Notes: generated from the letters alone by a model not told the origin. A stretch of 64,000 nt of DNA from Shewanella glacialimarina (GCF_020511155.1 NZ_CP041216.1:4260001-4324000), one strand, 5' to 3'; positions 37,398 to 46,051 are shown, numbered from the stretch's first letter. Translations and numbers: made by a program.

Positions 37398-38099
37398 TTA
37401 CTTAATGTCTTCCAAGCTAGCTTGGTCAACTGCAACACCTGCACCCATAGTGGTAGAGATGCTGACTTTTTTCACGTAAATGCCTTTAGCAACTGCAGGC
37501 TTAGCCTTTTTCAGTGCTGACACTAACGCTTCTAAGTTTTCTTTTAACTGTTCAGTCGTGAAATCCACTTTACCGATAGTAGTGTGGATAATACCGTTCT
37601 TGTCGTTGCGGTAACGAACTTGACCAGCTTTAGCATTCTTCACTGCTTCTGCAACGTTAGGCGTTACAGTACCAGTTTTAGGGTTAGGCATTAAACCACG
37701 TGGGCCTAAGATTTGACCTAACATACCAACAACGCGCATTGCGTCTGGTGATGCGATAACAACGTCAAAGTTCATTTCGCCAGCTTTAATTTGAGCCGCT
37801 AGGTCGTCCATACCCACAAGTTCAGCACCCGCAGCTTTAGCCGCTTCAGCGTTTGCACCTTGAGTGAATACAGCAACACGAACGTCACGACCAGTACCGT
37901 GTGGAAGTACAGTAGCACCACGCACGTTTTGATCTGATTTACGAGGATCGATACCAAGGTTAACAGCTACGTCAACACTTTCTACGAATTTAGCTGTTGC
38001 TAATTCTTTTAAAAGTGCTACTGCTTCGTTGATGTCATACTGCTTAGTACCATCAACTTTTTCGCGAATTACGCGAGCGCGTTTACTTAGCTTTGCCAT
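37398..38099 (-). CDS. rplA: 50S ribosomal protein L1
   Basis: 233 aa uL1, the mobile E-site stalk and, in E. coli, repressor of rplKA. LGPRGLMPNPKTGTVTPNVA is the L1 signature. 4 nt after the rplK stop. Confidence 0.99.
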   Translation of the reverse strand: MAKLSKRARVIREKVDGTKQYDINEAVALLKELATAKFVESVDVAVNLGIDPRKSDQNVRGATVLPHGTGRDVRVAVFTQGANAEAAKAAGAELVGMDDLAAQIKAGEMNFDVVIASPDAMRVVGMLGQILGPRGLMPNPKTGTVTPNVAEAVKNAKAGQVRYRNDKNGIIHTTIGKVDFTTEQLKENLEALVSALKKAKPAVAKGIYVKKVSISTTMGAGVAVDQASLEDIK

Positions 38100-38103
38100 T
38101 ATA

Positions 38104-38532
38104 TTAGTCCTCTACTACCAAACCCATTGAACGTGCAGTACCTTCAATTGAGCGAGTCATCGCTTCAATATCAGCACCAGTCATATCAGCCGCTTTAGAT
38201 TCAGCAATTTCCTGAACAGCGCTACGCTTGATAGTTCCTACTTTCTGTGTATTAGGACGGCCTGAACCTGATTTCAAACCTGCTGCTTTAAGCAGTAGGA
38301 AAGATGCAGGTGGAGTCTTAGTTTCAAAAGTGAAAGAACGGTCACTGTATACAGTGATAACAACAGGAATTGGCATACCTTTTTCGAACTTTTCAGTACG
38401 AGCGTTGAATGCTTTACAGAATTCCATGATGTTCACACCTTTTTGACCTAAAGCAGGACCAACTGGTGGAGACGGGTTTGCAGCACCGGCTGCTACTTGT
38501 AGCTTAATATAAGCTTCAATCTTCTTTGCCAT
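38104..38532 (-). CDS. rplK: 50S ribosomal protein L11
   Basis: 142 aa uL11 from MAKKIEAYIKLQVAAG. The in-frame start at 38565 adds residues absent from the family. L11 forms the GTPase-associated centre and senses deacylated tRNA for RelA. NPSPPVGPALGQKGVNIMEF holds the proline-rich hinge. Confidence 0.99.
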   Translation of the reverse strand: MAKKIEAYIKLQVAAGAANPSPPVGPALGQKGVNIMEFCKAFNARTEKFEKGMPIPVVITVYSDRSFTFETKTPPASFLLLKAAGLKSGSGRPNTQKVGTIKRSAVQEIAESKAADMTGADIEAMTRSIEGTARSMGLVVED

Positions 38533-38609
38533 GTCGACATTTCCTCTATTTGGGTTCAAACGCATCTTGGCGACATGCCAATTTGCTCCCCCTGAAACAA
38601 CGGGTGCGA

Positions 38610-38638
38610 ATTATACAAAAATCCACACCCGCAAACAA
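38610..38638 (-). promoter_or_regulatory. rplKA promoter
   Basis: TTGTTT (38633-38638), 17 nt spacer, TATAAT (38610-38615), followed by TCGCACCCG. Lies between nusG and rplK and gives a leader of about 70 nt. Confidence 0.8.
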
Positions 38639-38661
38639 TCAATATTTTGTGGTTATTTTAA

Positions 38662-39213
38662 TCAGCTTTTTTCAACTTGATGAAAATCAAGTTCAACAGG
38701 TGTTGAGCGACCAAAAATCATCACAGAAACTTTAACGCGATTCTTCTCATAATCGACTTCTTCGATAGTTCCGTTAAAGTCAGCAAATGGTCCGTCACAC
38801 ACACGAACCACTTCACCTGGCTCATAAATAACACGGTGTGTCGGCGAAGTAACAGTGTCTTGTAAACGCTGTAATATGTTATTAGCTTCTTTCTCTGAAA
38901 TCGGCGCAGGACGATCTGATGTTCCACCAATAAAGCCCATTACACGAGGAATGCTCTTTACTAAGTGCCAACTATCATCATTCATTTCCATTTGGACTAA
39001 CACATAGCCCGGAAAGAATTTACGCTCACTTTTACGACGTTGACCTGCACGCATTTCAACGACTTCTTCTGTTGGCACTAAAATCTCGCCGAAGTAATCT
39101 TCCATACTGTGCATTTTGATATGTTCAAGTAGTGTTTTAAGTACACGACCTTCATAACCTGAAAAGGCTTGAATAACATACCATCTTTTCTTCGCTTCTG
39201 TAGCTTCAGTCAT
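38662..39213 (-). CDS. nusG: Transcription antitermination factor NusG
   Basis: 183 aa. The NGN domain begins KKRWYVIQAFSGYEGRVLKTL and binds the RNA polymerase clamp. The C-terminal KOW domain (EPGEVVRVCDGPFADFNGT) binds Rho or S10. 10 nt after secE, the usual secE-nusG pair. Confidence 0.99.
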   Translation of the reverse strand: MTEATEAKKRWYVIQAFSGYEGRVLKTLLEHIKMHSMEDYFGEILVPTEEVVEMRAGQRRKSERKFFPGYVLVQMEMNDDSWHLVKSIPRVMGFIGGTSDRPAPISEKEANNILQRLQDTVTSPTHRVIYEPGEVVRVCDGPFADFNGTIEEVDYEKNRVKVSVMIFGRSTPVELDFHQVEKS

Positions 39214-39223
39214 GTTTAAATGC

Positions 39224-39595
39224 CTATACGCCTGTAATTAAATTCACAACTCGCAATAAGATTGCGTCTAATCCCCAAAGGATCAATGCAACAACACCTG
39301 TTGCAGCAAGAACAATAAACGTTGTGGTAAGAGCTTCTTGGCGAGTTGGCCAGATCACTTTACGCACTTCAATATGTGCTTCGCGAGCAAATGAAAGTGC
39401 TTGCTTACCTTTAACGGTTTGAAATGCTATGAAGCCAGCAATTGCAAAAGTGACAATTACACCAGCAACACGGGCCACTACACTGGCTTCTGCAAAAAAT
39501 TGGTTAGCTATAACTGCTGCTAAAACTAGCAATACAGCCACGCTCCACTTCACGATATCCAGAGAATTACCCTGGCTTTCAGTACTTGTTGTCAT
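39224..39595 (-). CDS. secE: Protein translocase subunit SecE
   Basis: 123 aa, the long enterobacterial-type SecE with three membrane helices (about 18-34, 40-58 and 92-115) rather than one. The conserved cytoplasmic segment EVRKVIWPTRQEALTTTFIV before the last helix clamps SecY. Confidence 0.98.
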   Translation of the reverse strand: MTTSTESQGNSLDIVKWSVAVLLVLAAVIANQFFAEASVVARVAGVIVTFAIAGFIAFQTVKGKQALSFAREAHIEVRKVIWPTRQEALTTTFIVLAATGVVALILWGLDAILLRVVNLITGV

Positions 39596-39705
39596 CTGTT
39601 AATTCCGTTACTCAATACGACCTGAGCTTAGCAACAGTGAACTGCCACTACATTCCCGAGTTACCCCAGAAACTATCACAGCACAGGGTCAAAAATCGGT
39701 CATAG

Positions 39706-39734
39706 ATTGTATTCTGATTCAGCTCTATTCGCAA
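39706..39734 (-). promoter_or_regulatory. secE-nusG promoter
   Basis: TTGCGA (39729-39734), 17 nt, TACAAT (39706-39711), between the tuf terminator and secE. Confidence 0.75.
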
Positions 39735-39802
39735 CATGACTGGTGGTCTTATGCGAATAAATCAGTAAAAAACTTGCATTTTATCTTAACGCAGGCAGCC
39801 AA

Positions 39803-39829
39803 AACAAAAAAGGAAGCCTAAGCTTCCTT
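39803..39829 (-). terminator. Terminator after second tuf gene
   Basis: AAGGAAGC-CTAA-GCTTCCTT followed by six T on the minus strand after the stem. Sequence-identical to the terminator after the other tuf gene. Confidence 0.95.
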
Positions 39830-39853
39830 TTTCAGTGTTAACTAAATTCGCAA

Positions 39854-41038
39854 TTAAGCAATAATTTTAGCTACAACACCAGCACCAACTGTACGGCCAC
39901 CTTCACGGATAGCGAAACGTAAACCGTCGTCCATCGCGATTGGGTAAATCAAAGTAACAACCATCTTGATGTTGTCACCAGGCATTACCATTTCTACACC
40001 TTCCGGCAATTCAATAGTACCAGTTACGTCCGTTGTACGGAAGTAGAACTGTGGACGGTATCCTTTGAAGAATGGAGTGTGACGTCCGCCTTCTTCTTTT
40101 GATAACACGTATACTTCTGATTCGAAAGTAGTGTGTGGGTTGATTGAACCAGGCTTAGCTAGTACTTGGCCACGTTCTACGTCATCACGCTTAGTACCAC
40201 GTAATAACACACCACAGTTCTCGCCAGCACGACCTTCGTCAAGTAGCTTACGGAACATTTCTACACCAGTACAAGTTGTTTTAGTAGTGTCTTTAACACC
40301 TACAATTTCAACTTCGTCTGATACGCGTACAATACCACGCTCAACACGACCAGTTACCACTGTACCACGACCTGAAATCGAGAATACGTCTTCGATTGGT
40401 AGTAGGAATGGCTTATCGATGTCACGCTCTGGCTCTGGAATATAAGTATCTAAAGCTTCAGCTAGTTCAAGAATTTTAGCTTCCCATTCCGGCTGGCCTT
40501 CTAGTGCCTTAAGCGCAGAACCTTGGATAACTGGTAAGTCATCGCCTGGGAAGTCGTATTCTGAAAGAAGTTCACGAACTTCCATCTCTACTAATTCTAG
40601 TAATTCTTCGTCATCTACCATGTCACATTTGTTCATGAATACGATGATGAAAGGTACGCCAACCTGACGTGAAAGCAGGATGTGCTCACGAGTCTGTGGC
40701 ATTGGGCCGTCTGTAGCAGCTACTACTAAGATTGCGCCGTCCATCTGTGCAGCACCAGTGATCATGTTTTTAACATAATCCGCGTGACCTGGACAGTCTA
40801 CGTGTGCGTAGTGACGAACTGGTGTGTCATATTCGATGTGAGAAGTATTAATTGTAATACCGCGCTCACGCTCTTCTGGAGCGTTATCGATTTGAGCGAA
40901 GTTTTTAACTTCACCACCATAAGTCTTAGCTAACACAGCAGAAATAGCTGCAGTTAAAGTTGTTTTACCATGGTCAACGTGACCGATGGTGCCTACGTTT
41001 ACGTGGGGCTTCTTACGTTCAAATTTAGCTTTTGCCAT
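39854..41038 (-). CDS. tufB: Elongation factor Tu, tRNA-linked copy
   Basis: 394 aa, same protein as the copy at 23075-24259, here starting with ATG. It lies downstream of tRNA-Thr, -Tyr and -Gly, the tufB setting of gammaproteobacteria, and is probably co-transcribed with them. Silent differences from the other copy occur at 41006 and 41012, both within 35 nt of the start codon. Identity ends abruptly at the start codon. Confidence 0.99.
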   Translation of the reverse strand: MAKAKFERKKPHVNVGTIGHVDHGKTTLTAAISAVLAKTYGGEVKNFAQIDNAPEERERGITINTSHIEYDTPVRHYAHVDCPGHADYVKNMITGAAQMDGAILVVAATDGPMPQTREHILLSRQVGVPFIIVFMNKCDMVDDEELLELVEMEVRELLSEYDFPGDDLPVIQGSALKALEGQPEWEAKILELAEALDTYIPEPERDIDKPFLLPIEDVFSISGRGTVVTGRVERGIVRVSDEVEIVGVKDTTKTTCTGVEMFRKLLDEGRAGENCGVLLRGTKRDDVERGQVLAKPGSINPHTTFESEVYVLSKEEGGRHTPFFKGYRPQFYFRTTDVTGTIELPEGVEMVMPGDNIKMVVTLIYPIAMDDGLRFAIREGGRTVGAGVVAKIIA

Positions 41039-41201
41039 GGTATAGCCTCAATCCAATAGTTTGGTGATGAAAACACACACATAATAAAAATCCGATGCAT
41101 ATAAATATGACATCGAATCGTTTTTTAGTCAGGCGATTATTTTTTGTAGGATGTTGCTGATAAGCATGGTTGTAAGACCGACTAACCCTGACAAAAGGTC
41201 T

Positions 41202-41217
41202 GCTCAATTAATTGAGC
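41202..41217 (-). repeat. Palindrome between tRNA-Gly and tufB
   Basis: Perfect palindrome GCTCAATTAATTGAGC just downstream of tRNA-Gly. On the minus strand it is followed by AGACCTTTTG. Could guide 3-prime trimming of the tRNA precursor or act as a weak terminator before tufB. Confidence 0.5.
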
Positions 41218-41233
41218 TGTATCAGCGAACAAT

Positions 41234-41307
41234 TGGAGCGGATGGCGGGAATCGAACCCGCGTTATCAGCTTGGAAGGCTGGAGTAATACCATTATACGA
41301 CATCCGC
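41234..41307 (-). tRNA. tRNA-Gly (TCC)
   Basis: 74 nt with encoded CCA. Acceptor GCGGATG pairs with CATCCGC. Anticodon loop CTTCCAA gives TCC. T arm GCGGG-TTCGATT-CCCGC is intact. Third tRNA of the cluster before tufB. Confidence 0.97.
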
Positions 41308-41341
41308 GCAACCTACATAGGCTACCTAACTACCTAAAAAA

Positions 41342-41426
41342 TGGTGGAGGGAGAAGGATTCGAACCTTCGAAGGCTGAGCCGTCAGATTTACAGTCTGAT
41401 CCCTTTGGCCACTCGGGAACCCCTCC
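41342..41426 (-). tRNA. tRNA-Tyr (GTA)
   Basis: 85 nt class II tRNA with a long variable arm and encoded CCA. Acceptor GGAGGGG pairs with the 3-prime CTCCC end. Anticodon loop CTGTAAA gives GTA. 34 nt before tRNA-Gly. Confidence 0.97.
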
Positions 41427-41433
41427 AGAAAAA

Positions 41434-41509
<76 letters not shown>

Positions 41510-41527
41510 GCATCATTTCGGGAACGG

Positions 41528-41556
41528 ATATTAGGTAAATGTGACGCTAAGTGCAA
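41528..41556 (-). promoter_or_regulatory. Promoter of the tRNA-tufB operon
   Basis: TTGCAC (41551-41556), 17 nt, TAATAT (41528-41533), with a predicted start about 12 nt before tRNA-Thr. A second promoter-like set lies just upstream: TTGAGA (41586-41591), 16 nt, TATAAT (41564-41569). Tandem promoters are plausible. Confidence 0.75.
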
Positions 41557-41735
41557 TAGAAAAATTATAAAAAAGCTAAATAAAGTCTCAATTGTCGTTT
41601 TTTTATTCGGGACGAGGTAAATATAGCCAAATTTTAACCATTATTTTTATTCGGTCAGATAATTGAATCTTAAAGTATTGTTCCAGTATTACGGATCGTG
41701 TAATGTGCCAGACCCAGTATAAAGTTGGTTTATTA

Positions 41736-42680
41736 ATGAAAAACTGCATTCAACAAGCGCTGTACCTCTCCTTCGAACGCCATAAATGGTCGGAGTTGCG
41801 CAATTCTGTTCCCTTAACATTAAGCCAAGAAGAACTTGAAAGCTTAAGAGGCATGAATGAAAAGTTATCATTAGATGAAGTAACCGATATTTATTTACCA
41901 CTAAGCCGCCTACTGAACCTTATTGTAGGAGCAAAGCAGCAACGCGGAATGATAGTGGATAAGTTTTTAGAACAAAGCACTTCGCGATCACCCTATATTA
42001 TCAGTATAGCTGGTAGTGTTGCGGTTGGGAAAAGTACCACTGCGCGTATCCTGCAAACCTTATTACAACGCTGGCCAGAACATCCAAAAGTTGATTTAGT
42101 CACAACCGATGGTTTCCTCTACCCTCTCGCTGATTTAAAGCGCAAGGGATTACTCCAGCGTAAAGGCTTTCCTGAAAGTTATGACATGAAAATGTTAGTT
42201 GACTTCATATCCGCGGTGAAAACTGGTGAGCCGCGTGTTTTAGCACCTTTATATTCCCATGTGACCTATGATAGATGTCATGATCAGCATCAAGTGATAG
42301 AACAACCGGATATTATTATACTTGAAGGGTTAAATGTTTTACAAACTGGTTTAGATTCCCCCATTGATATAAGACGACCCTTTGTATCTGACTTTGTCGA
42401 CTTTTCAATATATGTTGATGCAGAAGAGCATTTATTAAAAGAATGGTATCAGCAGCGATTTTTACAATTTCGAAAAGGAGCATTTAGCGACCCATTATCT
42501 TTTTTTCATCACTACGCAGCATTGTCTGATAGTGAGGCTAATGGTATTTCAGCTAACATTTGGGACACGATTAATGGCCCAAATTTAAACCTTAACATTC
42601 AACCGACCCGAGAACGTGCAAATTTGATCCTCAAAAAAGGTGAAAACCATTTAATGGATAATGTTTTACTGAGAAAGTAG
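41736..42680 (+). CDS. coaA: Pantothenate kinase (type I)
   Basis: 314 aa from the ATG at 41736. An in-frame ATG at 41703 adds eleven residues and cannot be excluded, as neither has a clear ribosome binding site. CoaA phosphorylates pantothenate, the first step of CoA synthesis. The P-loop is GSVAVGKSTTAR. Other motifs are VTTDGFLYP, KGFPESYD and the C-terminal WDTINGPNLNLNI. It diverges from the tRNA-tufB unit and faces birA, similar to the E. coli murB-birA-coaA neighbourhood. Confidence 0.96.
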   Translation: MKNCIQQALYLSFERHKWSELRNSVPLTLSQEELESLRGMNEKLSLDEVTDIYLPLSRLLNLIVGAKQQRGMIVDKFLEQSTSRSPYIISIAGSVAVGKSTTARILQTLLQRWPEHPKVDLVTTDGFLYPLADLKRKGLLQRKGFPESYDMKMLVDFISAVKTGEPRVLAPLYSHVTYDRCHDQHQVIEQPDIIILEGLNVLQTGLDSPIDIRRPFVSDFVDFSIYVDAEEHLLKEWYQQRFLQFRKGAFSDPLSFFHHYAALSDSEANGISANIWDTINGPNLNLNIQPTRERANLILKKGENHLMDNVLLRK

Positions 42681-42701
42681 CCTTTAGTTCACACGCGCTA
42701 A

Positions 42702-43661
42702 TTAGGCGCGTCTTAAACTTATTTCACCGCCAATAAACATTTTTAGGCCTTCATTAGTGTCTATTAAAACCCCTCCTTGCTGGTCTATTCCCTTATAGAT
42801 TCCTTCAACCTCATTGGGTGCCATCAGCAACTTGACTGGCTTATCAGTAAATAAGTCATACTGCTGCCAAAAATCAACAAATGGTTTCAAACCCTGCTTG
42901 TCAAAAAGTTGGATATCACTTTTTAAATGTTGATGTAGTTTTGCTAATAGCATGGTTTTATCAGGTAATTCGTTTTGGCTAGTTAAATCACTCCATGGCT
43001 GGTCGATTAGCTCGCCTTGTACAACCGACATACTCATATTAATACCAAAGCCAATCACCAATTCAGTTTGTTGTGTATTGGTTTGAGCCACTTCAATTAA
43101 AATACCTGCCAGCTTTTTACCCTCTAAATAAATATCATTAGGCCATTTAAGCCCAAGACCAGTCACTCCCATCTCAGTTAACGCTTTGACAATTGAGCAG
43201 GCTATAACGAGACTTAATCCCATAGCTTTGGTTGCATCACTGTCAAAGCGCCAAAATAGGGATGCATAAAGGTGGTTACCGTAGGGAGACTGCCACTGTC
43301 TACCACGCCTGCCTCGGCCGGCGGATTGATATTCAGCAATACAGATATCGCCAGACTTAAGGTCTTCATGGTGGCTTAACAAAAAGCTATTAGTGCTATT
43401 TATTTCATCAAAATAAAAGCATCTGTTGTCTATCTGGTTAATCAATCGATTCTCATCAACTAACGCAATTTGATTGGCTAGCTTATAACCTTTGCCTTTG
43501 ACAGTAAAAATCTCGACACCATACTCTGATAATGAGTCAATATGCTGATTAACCGCCATTCGAGTCAATCCAATTTGGCTGGCTATTTTTTCCCCTGAAA
43601 TAAAATAATCTGCACTTAATAAGGACAGTATTGAACGTTTACGCGACCAATGTTCATTCAT
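42702..43661 (-). CDS. birA: Biotin-protein ligase and repressor BirA
   Basis: 319 aa. An N-terminal winged helix-turn-helix (residues 5-60: SGEKIASQIGLTRMAVNQHI) is followed by the ligase domain with the biotinyl-AMP loop GRGRRG (115-120) and KWPNDIYLEGKKLAGILIE. It attaches biotin to the carboxyl carrier protein and, having the DNA-binding domain, probably represses biotin genes. Start overlaps the murB stop by four bases. Confidence 0.97.
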   Translation of the reverse strand: MNEHWSRKRSILSLLSADYFISGEKIASQIGLTRMAVNQHIDSLSEYGVEIFTVKGKGYKLANQIALVDENRLINQIDNRCFYFDEINSTNSFLLSHHEDLKSGDICIAEYQSAGRGRRGRQWQSPYGNHLYASLFWRFDSDATKAMGLSLVIACSIVKALTEMGVTGLGLKWPNDIYLEGKKLAGILIEVAQTNTQQTELVIGFGINMSMSVVQGELIDQPWSDLTSQNELPDKTMLLAKLHQHLKSDIQLFDKQGLKPFVDFWQQYDLFTDKPVKLLMAPNEVEGIYKGIDQQGGVLIDTNEGLKMFIGGEISLRRA

Positions 43662-44674
43662 GATAAAACGACCTCTCCAAATTGCGCCATCATTCTAGGT
43701 TCAGTTTCTAGGGATATTTCAAATCGCTGCTCAATAACATCGATAACATGTAACGCGAGTTGACAGATGTCATTCCCCGTTGCATTCGCAGAGTTGACGA
43801 GCACTAGTGCTTGCAGTTGATGAACCGATGCACCGCCGATAGAAAACCCTTTAAGCCCAGCATTTTCGATTAACCAGCCTGCGGCTAGTTTTACTAGACC
43901 ATTTTCTAAGTTGTAGCCGATTATTTGTGGAAATTTATCTTTTAAAGTTTCAAATTTATCAGTGTTAATAATTGGGTTTTTAAAAAAACTGCCTACATTT
44001 CCTAATACTGCTGGATCTGGTAATTTTGACTGTCTTATTTGACAAACCAAGTCAAAGAGCTGTTTCGGGCTAACGTTCGCAGAGTCTAACGAGCTTAACG
44101 GAGAGTAATCTAACTGCGGATCCCAAACTTTAGTTAACTTAATTTTGACCGCTGTAATGACAGCTTTGTGTTTAAGTTGTTGTTTGAAAATAGACTCTCT
44201 GTAATCAAATTGACAATTTTCAGCACTAATTTCAAACAATTGTGATGAATCAAGATCGAGGAACTCGACAGAATGGCAAACCTGACTAAATTCCACCCCG
44301 TAAGCACCGATATTTTGGATCGGTGCAGCACCAACAGTTCCAGGTATTAACGCTAAGTTTTCAATACCGTAGAAATTATGTTCTACGCAATACGCCACCA
44401 GCTCATGCCAACTCTCACCAGCTTCAACAGTAAGCAGTACCTCATCCCCTTCTTGTTCTACAGCAATCCCTTTAGTTGCAATTTTAACCACAGATCCAGC
44501 AAAGTCTTCTGTGAAAACAACATTGCTGCCACCACCGAGTATCATTAACGCTTTATCTGAGTGATATAAGGATAGACAAGTCTCGATAAGAGACGCTTTA
44601 GAATCTACGACAAGTAGTTCATCACAAGACTGTTCTAGTCCAAGGGTATTGTGTTTAAGTAGAGATACTGACAT
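43658..44674 (-). CDS. murB: UDP-N-acetylenolpyruvoylglucosamine reductase
   Basis: 338 aa from MSVSLLKHNTLGLEQ. The frame stays open upstream to 44854, but those 60 residues are not like the family. MurB makes UDP-MurNAc with NADPH and FAD. FAD-binding segments LGGGSNVV and GTVGAAPIQNIGAYG are visible. The catalytic serine is in GNVGSFFKNP, and YRES holds a conserved Tyr-Arg pair. This is the type I form of E. coli. Confidence 0.96.
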   Translation of the reverse strand: MSVSLLKHNTLGLEQSCDELLVVDSKASLIETCLSLYHSDKALMILGGGSNVVFTEDFAGSVVKIATKGIAVEQEGDEVLLTVEAGESWHELVAYCVEHNFYGIENLALIPGTVGAAPIQNIGAYGVEFSQVCHSVEFLDLDSSQLFEISAENCQFDYRESIFKQQLKHKAVITAVKIKLTKVWDPQLDYSPLSSLDSANVSPKQLFDLVCQIRQSKLPDPAVLGNVGSFFKNPIINTDKFETLKDKFPQIIGYNLENGLVKLAAGWLIENAGLKGFSIGGASVHQLQALVLVNSANATGNDICQLALHVIDVIEQRFEISLETEPRMMAQFGEVVLS

Positions 44675-45083
44675 ATAGGTAACATGGTAAATACAAGATG
44701 ATTTATTGTAACAGGTATCGTGCAAATCAAAAAAACCAAAATACTTAGCACAACGAACAAATGCTTTATTGTTAATTTTATTAATTTTAAACGTAAAACC
44801 CAGATATACATTACCATGAGACTCGCTTAACACAATTTTGTAGGAGTCGTTCAACTACCCAGTAAACATGTGTATTGTCGTAATTTTATATTTATTTTAC
44901 CCCGTAAGATGAGTGCTCAACGATCGACTTTATCGCTTAAGCTGGGCTATTTATTACTAGAGTGGTATTATCCCGCCCCCTTGCTCGCCGCGCCCCATTA
45001 AAAGGTGATGGCTGAACAAGATATAATCATAATAAATCTCTGTACACGTTGTGGGCGCTAGCATACCCAGAACCAATAAAATT

Positions 45084-45120
45084 GCGGGTTCCCTCACCCC
45101 GCCTAATCTCAATAAAAAGG
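45084..45120 (+). promoter_or_regulatory. preQ1-I-like riboswitch
   Basis: A short stem-loop GCGGG-TTCCCTC-ACCCCGC is followed by the A-rich tail CTAATCTCAATAAAAAGG, which can fold back on the loop as an H-type pseudoknot. Layout matches the preQ1-I class, including the compact T. tengcongensis aptamer as I recall it. The terminal AAGG (45117-45120) is also the ribosome binding site, 7 nt before the yhhQ start, so ligand binding should block translation. The downstream gene, a queuosine-precursor transporter, supports the call. Confidence 0.85.
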
Positions 45121-45127
45121 CCACAAG

Positions 45128-45790
45128 ATGTTAACACTTACTCAGACGCAAACGCGCCGTGCGCTGCTATTTTTAGTCAGCTTTCATATACTGATAATTT
45201 GCGCCAGCAATTACCTGGTCCAGTTACCGTTCCAAGTATTCGGCTATCACACCACCTGGGGAGCATTTAGCTTTCCTTTTGTGTATTTAGCCACGGACCT
45301 CACTGTGCGTATATTTGGCCAGCAAGCTGCAAGACAAATCATTTTTAAAGCCATGTTTCCAGCTTTAATCGTGTCATATTTAATTGGCGTACTATTTCAT
45401 CAAGGTCAATTTCAACAATTCGGCGCCTTACTCGAAGCCAATACTTTTGTATTCCGCATCGCCTTTGCAAGCTTCATTGCTTATCTTATTGGTCAATTAA
45501 TGGATATCACGGTATTCGCCCAGTTAAGAAAAGCCCGTGCATGGTGGATAGCCCCTGCAGCGTCAACCTTAATTGGTAACTTAGTCGACACTTTAGTCTT
45601 TTTCAGTGTGGCATTTTATGCCTCTACCGATACTTTTATGGCGCAACACTGGCCAGAAATAGCGACCATAGATTATGGTTTTAAATTGATTGTCAGTTTG
45701 GGATTATTTTTACCCGCTTACGGGGTGTTATTGCGGGTATTACAAGATAAATTATTAAGTACGCATCAACATTCAAGACGCATTTTATAA
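45128..45790 (+). CDS. yhhQ: Queuosine precursor transporter YhhQ
   Basis: 220 aa inner-membrane protein of the YhhQ/COG1738 family with about six helices, which imports preQ0/preQ1 for queuosine tRNA modification. Family features include FPFVYLATDLTVRIFGQQAAR and ASTLIGNLVDTLVFFSVAFY, whose polar residues sit inside helices. A preQ1-I-like element covers its ribosome binding site. Followed by a terminator at about 45814. Confidence 0.93.
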   Translation: MLTLTQTQTRRALLFLVSFHILIICASNYLVQLPFQVFGYHTTWGAFSFPFVYLATDLTVRIFGQQAARQIIFKAMFPALIVSYLIGVLFHQGQFQQFGALLEANTFVFRIAFASFIAYLIGQLMDITVFAQLRKARAWWIAPAASTLIGNLVDTLVFFSVAFYASTDTFMAQHWPEIATIDYGFKLIVSLGLFLPAYGVLLRVLQDKLLSTHQHSRRIL

Positions 45791-45812
45791 CCCTATTTGA
45801 TAATAGAATAAT

Positions 45813-45846
45813 AAGCGTGATGGTATCGGCTATCGCGCTTTTTTAT
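45813..45846 (+). terminator. Terminator of yhhQ
   Basis: Hairpin AAGCG..GAT..ATC.CGCTT followed by a run of T (45839-45844), about 25 nt after the yhhQ stop. Confidence 0.75.
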
Positions 45847-45907
45847 TGTCTTAAAGTTGGTAAATGAAGTGTAAAGAATAAAAAAAGAGTTTATTTAACT
45901 TGCAAAC

Positions 45908-45926
45908 GATAATGAGAATGATTATT
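45908..45926. promoter_or_regulatory. Fur box over a sigma-70 promoter
   Basis: GATAATGAGAATGATTATT matches the 19 bp Fur consensus at 16 positions. It fills the spacer of a promoter with TTGCAA (45900-45905), 17 nt, TATTAT (45923-45928), so Fur bound to iron would block polymerase. The predicted start is at about 45935, just before the RyhB-like RNA. Confidence 0.9.
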
Positions 45927-45934
45927 ATTCATTT

Positions 45935-46051
45935 GCGTTCCAAAGCTCAGTAATGATTTTAAAGATTCATCACCTTTATTGTTACGCTGAGTTCGCAAGC
46001 ACGACATTGCTCACACTCTTTGTGGCCGGATTAATCATCCGGCTTTTTTTT
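45935..46051 (+). ncRNA. ryhB: RyhB-type iron-responsive small RNA
   Basis: About 117 nt. The core GCAAGCACGACATTGCTCAC (45995-46014) is the segment conserved in RyhB of enterobacteria and vibrios, which pairs with mRNAs of iron-using proteins such as sdhC and sodB. It ends in the terminator GCCGGA-TTAATCA-TCCGGC plus eight T (46025-46051). A Fur-box promoter lies directly upstream. RyhB acts with Hfq when iron is scarce. It is longer than E. coli RyhB (90 nt), with extra sequence 5-prime of the core. Ends are inferred, not mapped. Confidence 0.9.

Noticed and set aside
23075..41038. Duplicate tuf genes as evidence of a recent mobile-element duplication
   Set aside because: Both are in their ancestral tufA and tufB contexts and have no mobile genes or target repeats. 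Gene conversion explains the identity.
42694..42712. Hairpin ACGCGC-TAATTAG-GCGCGT between coaA and birA as a terminator
   Set aside because: The stem is good but neither strand has a T-run, and it overlaps the birA stop. Role left open.
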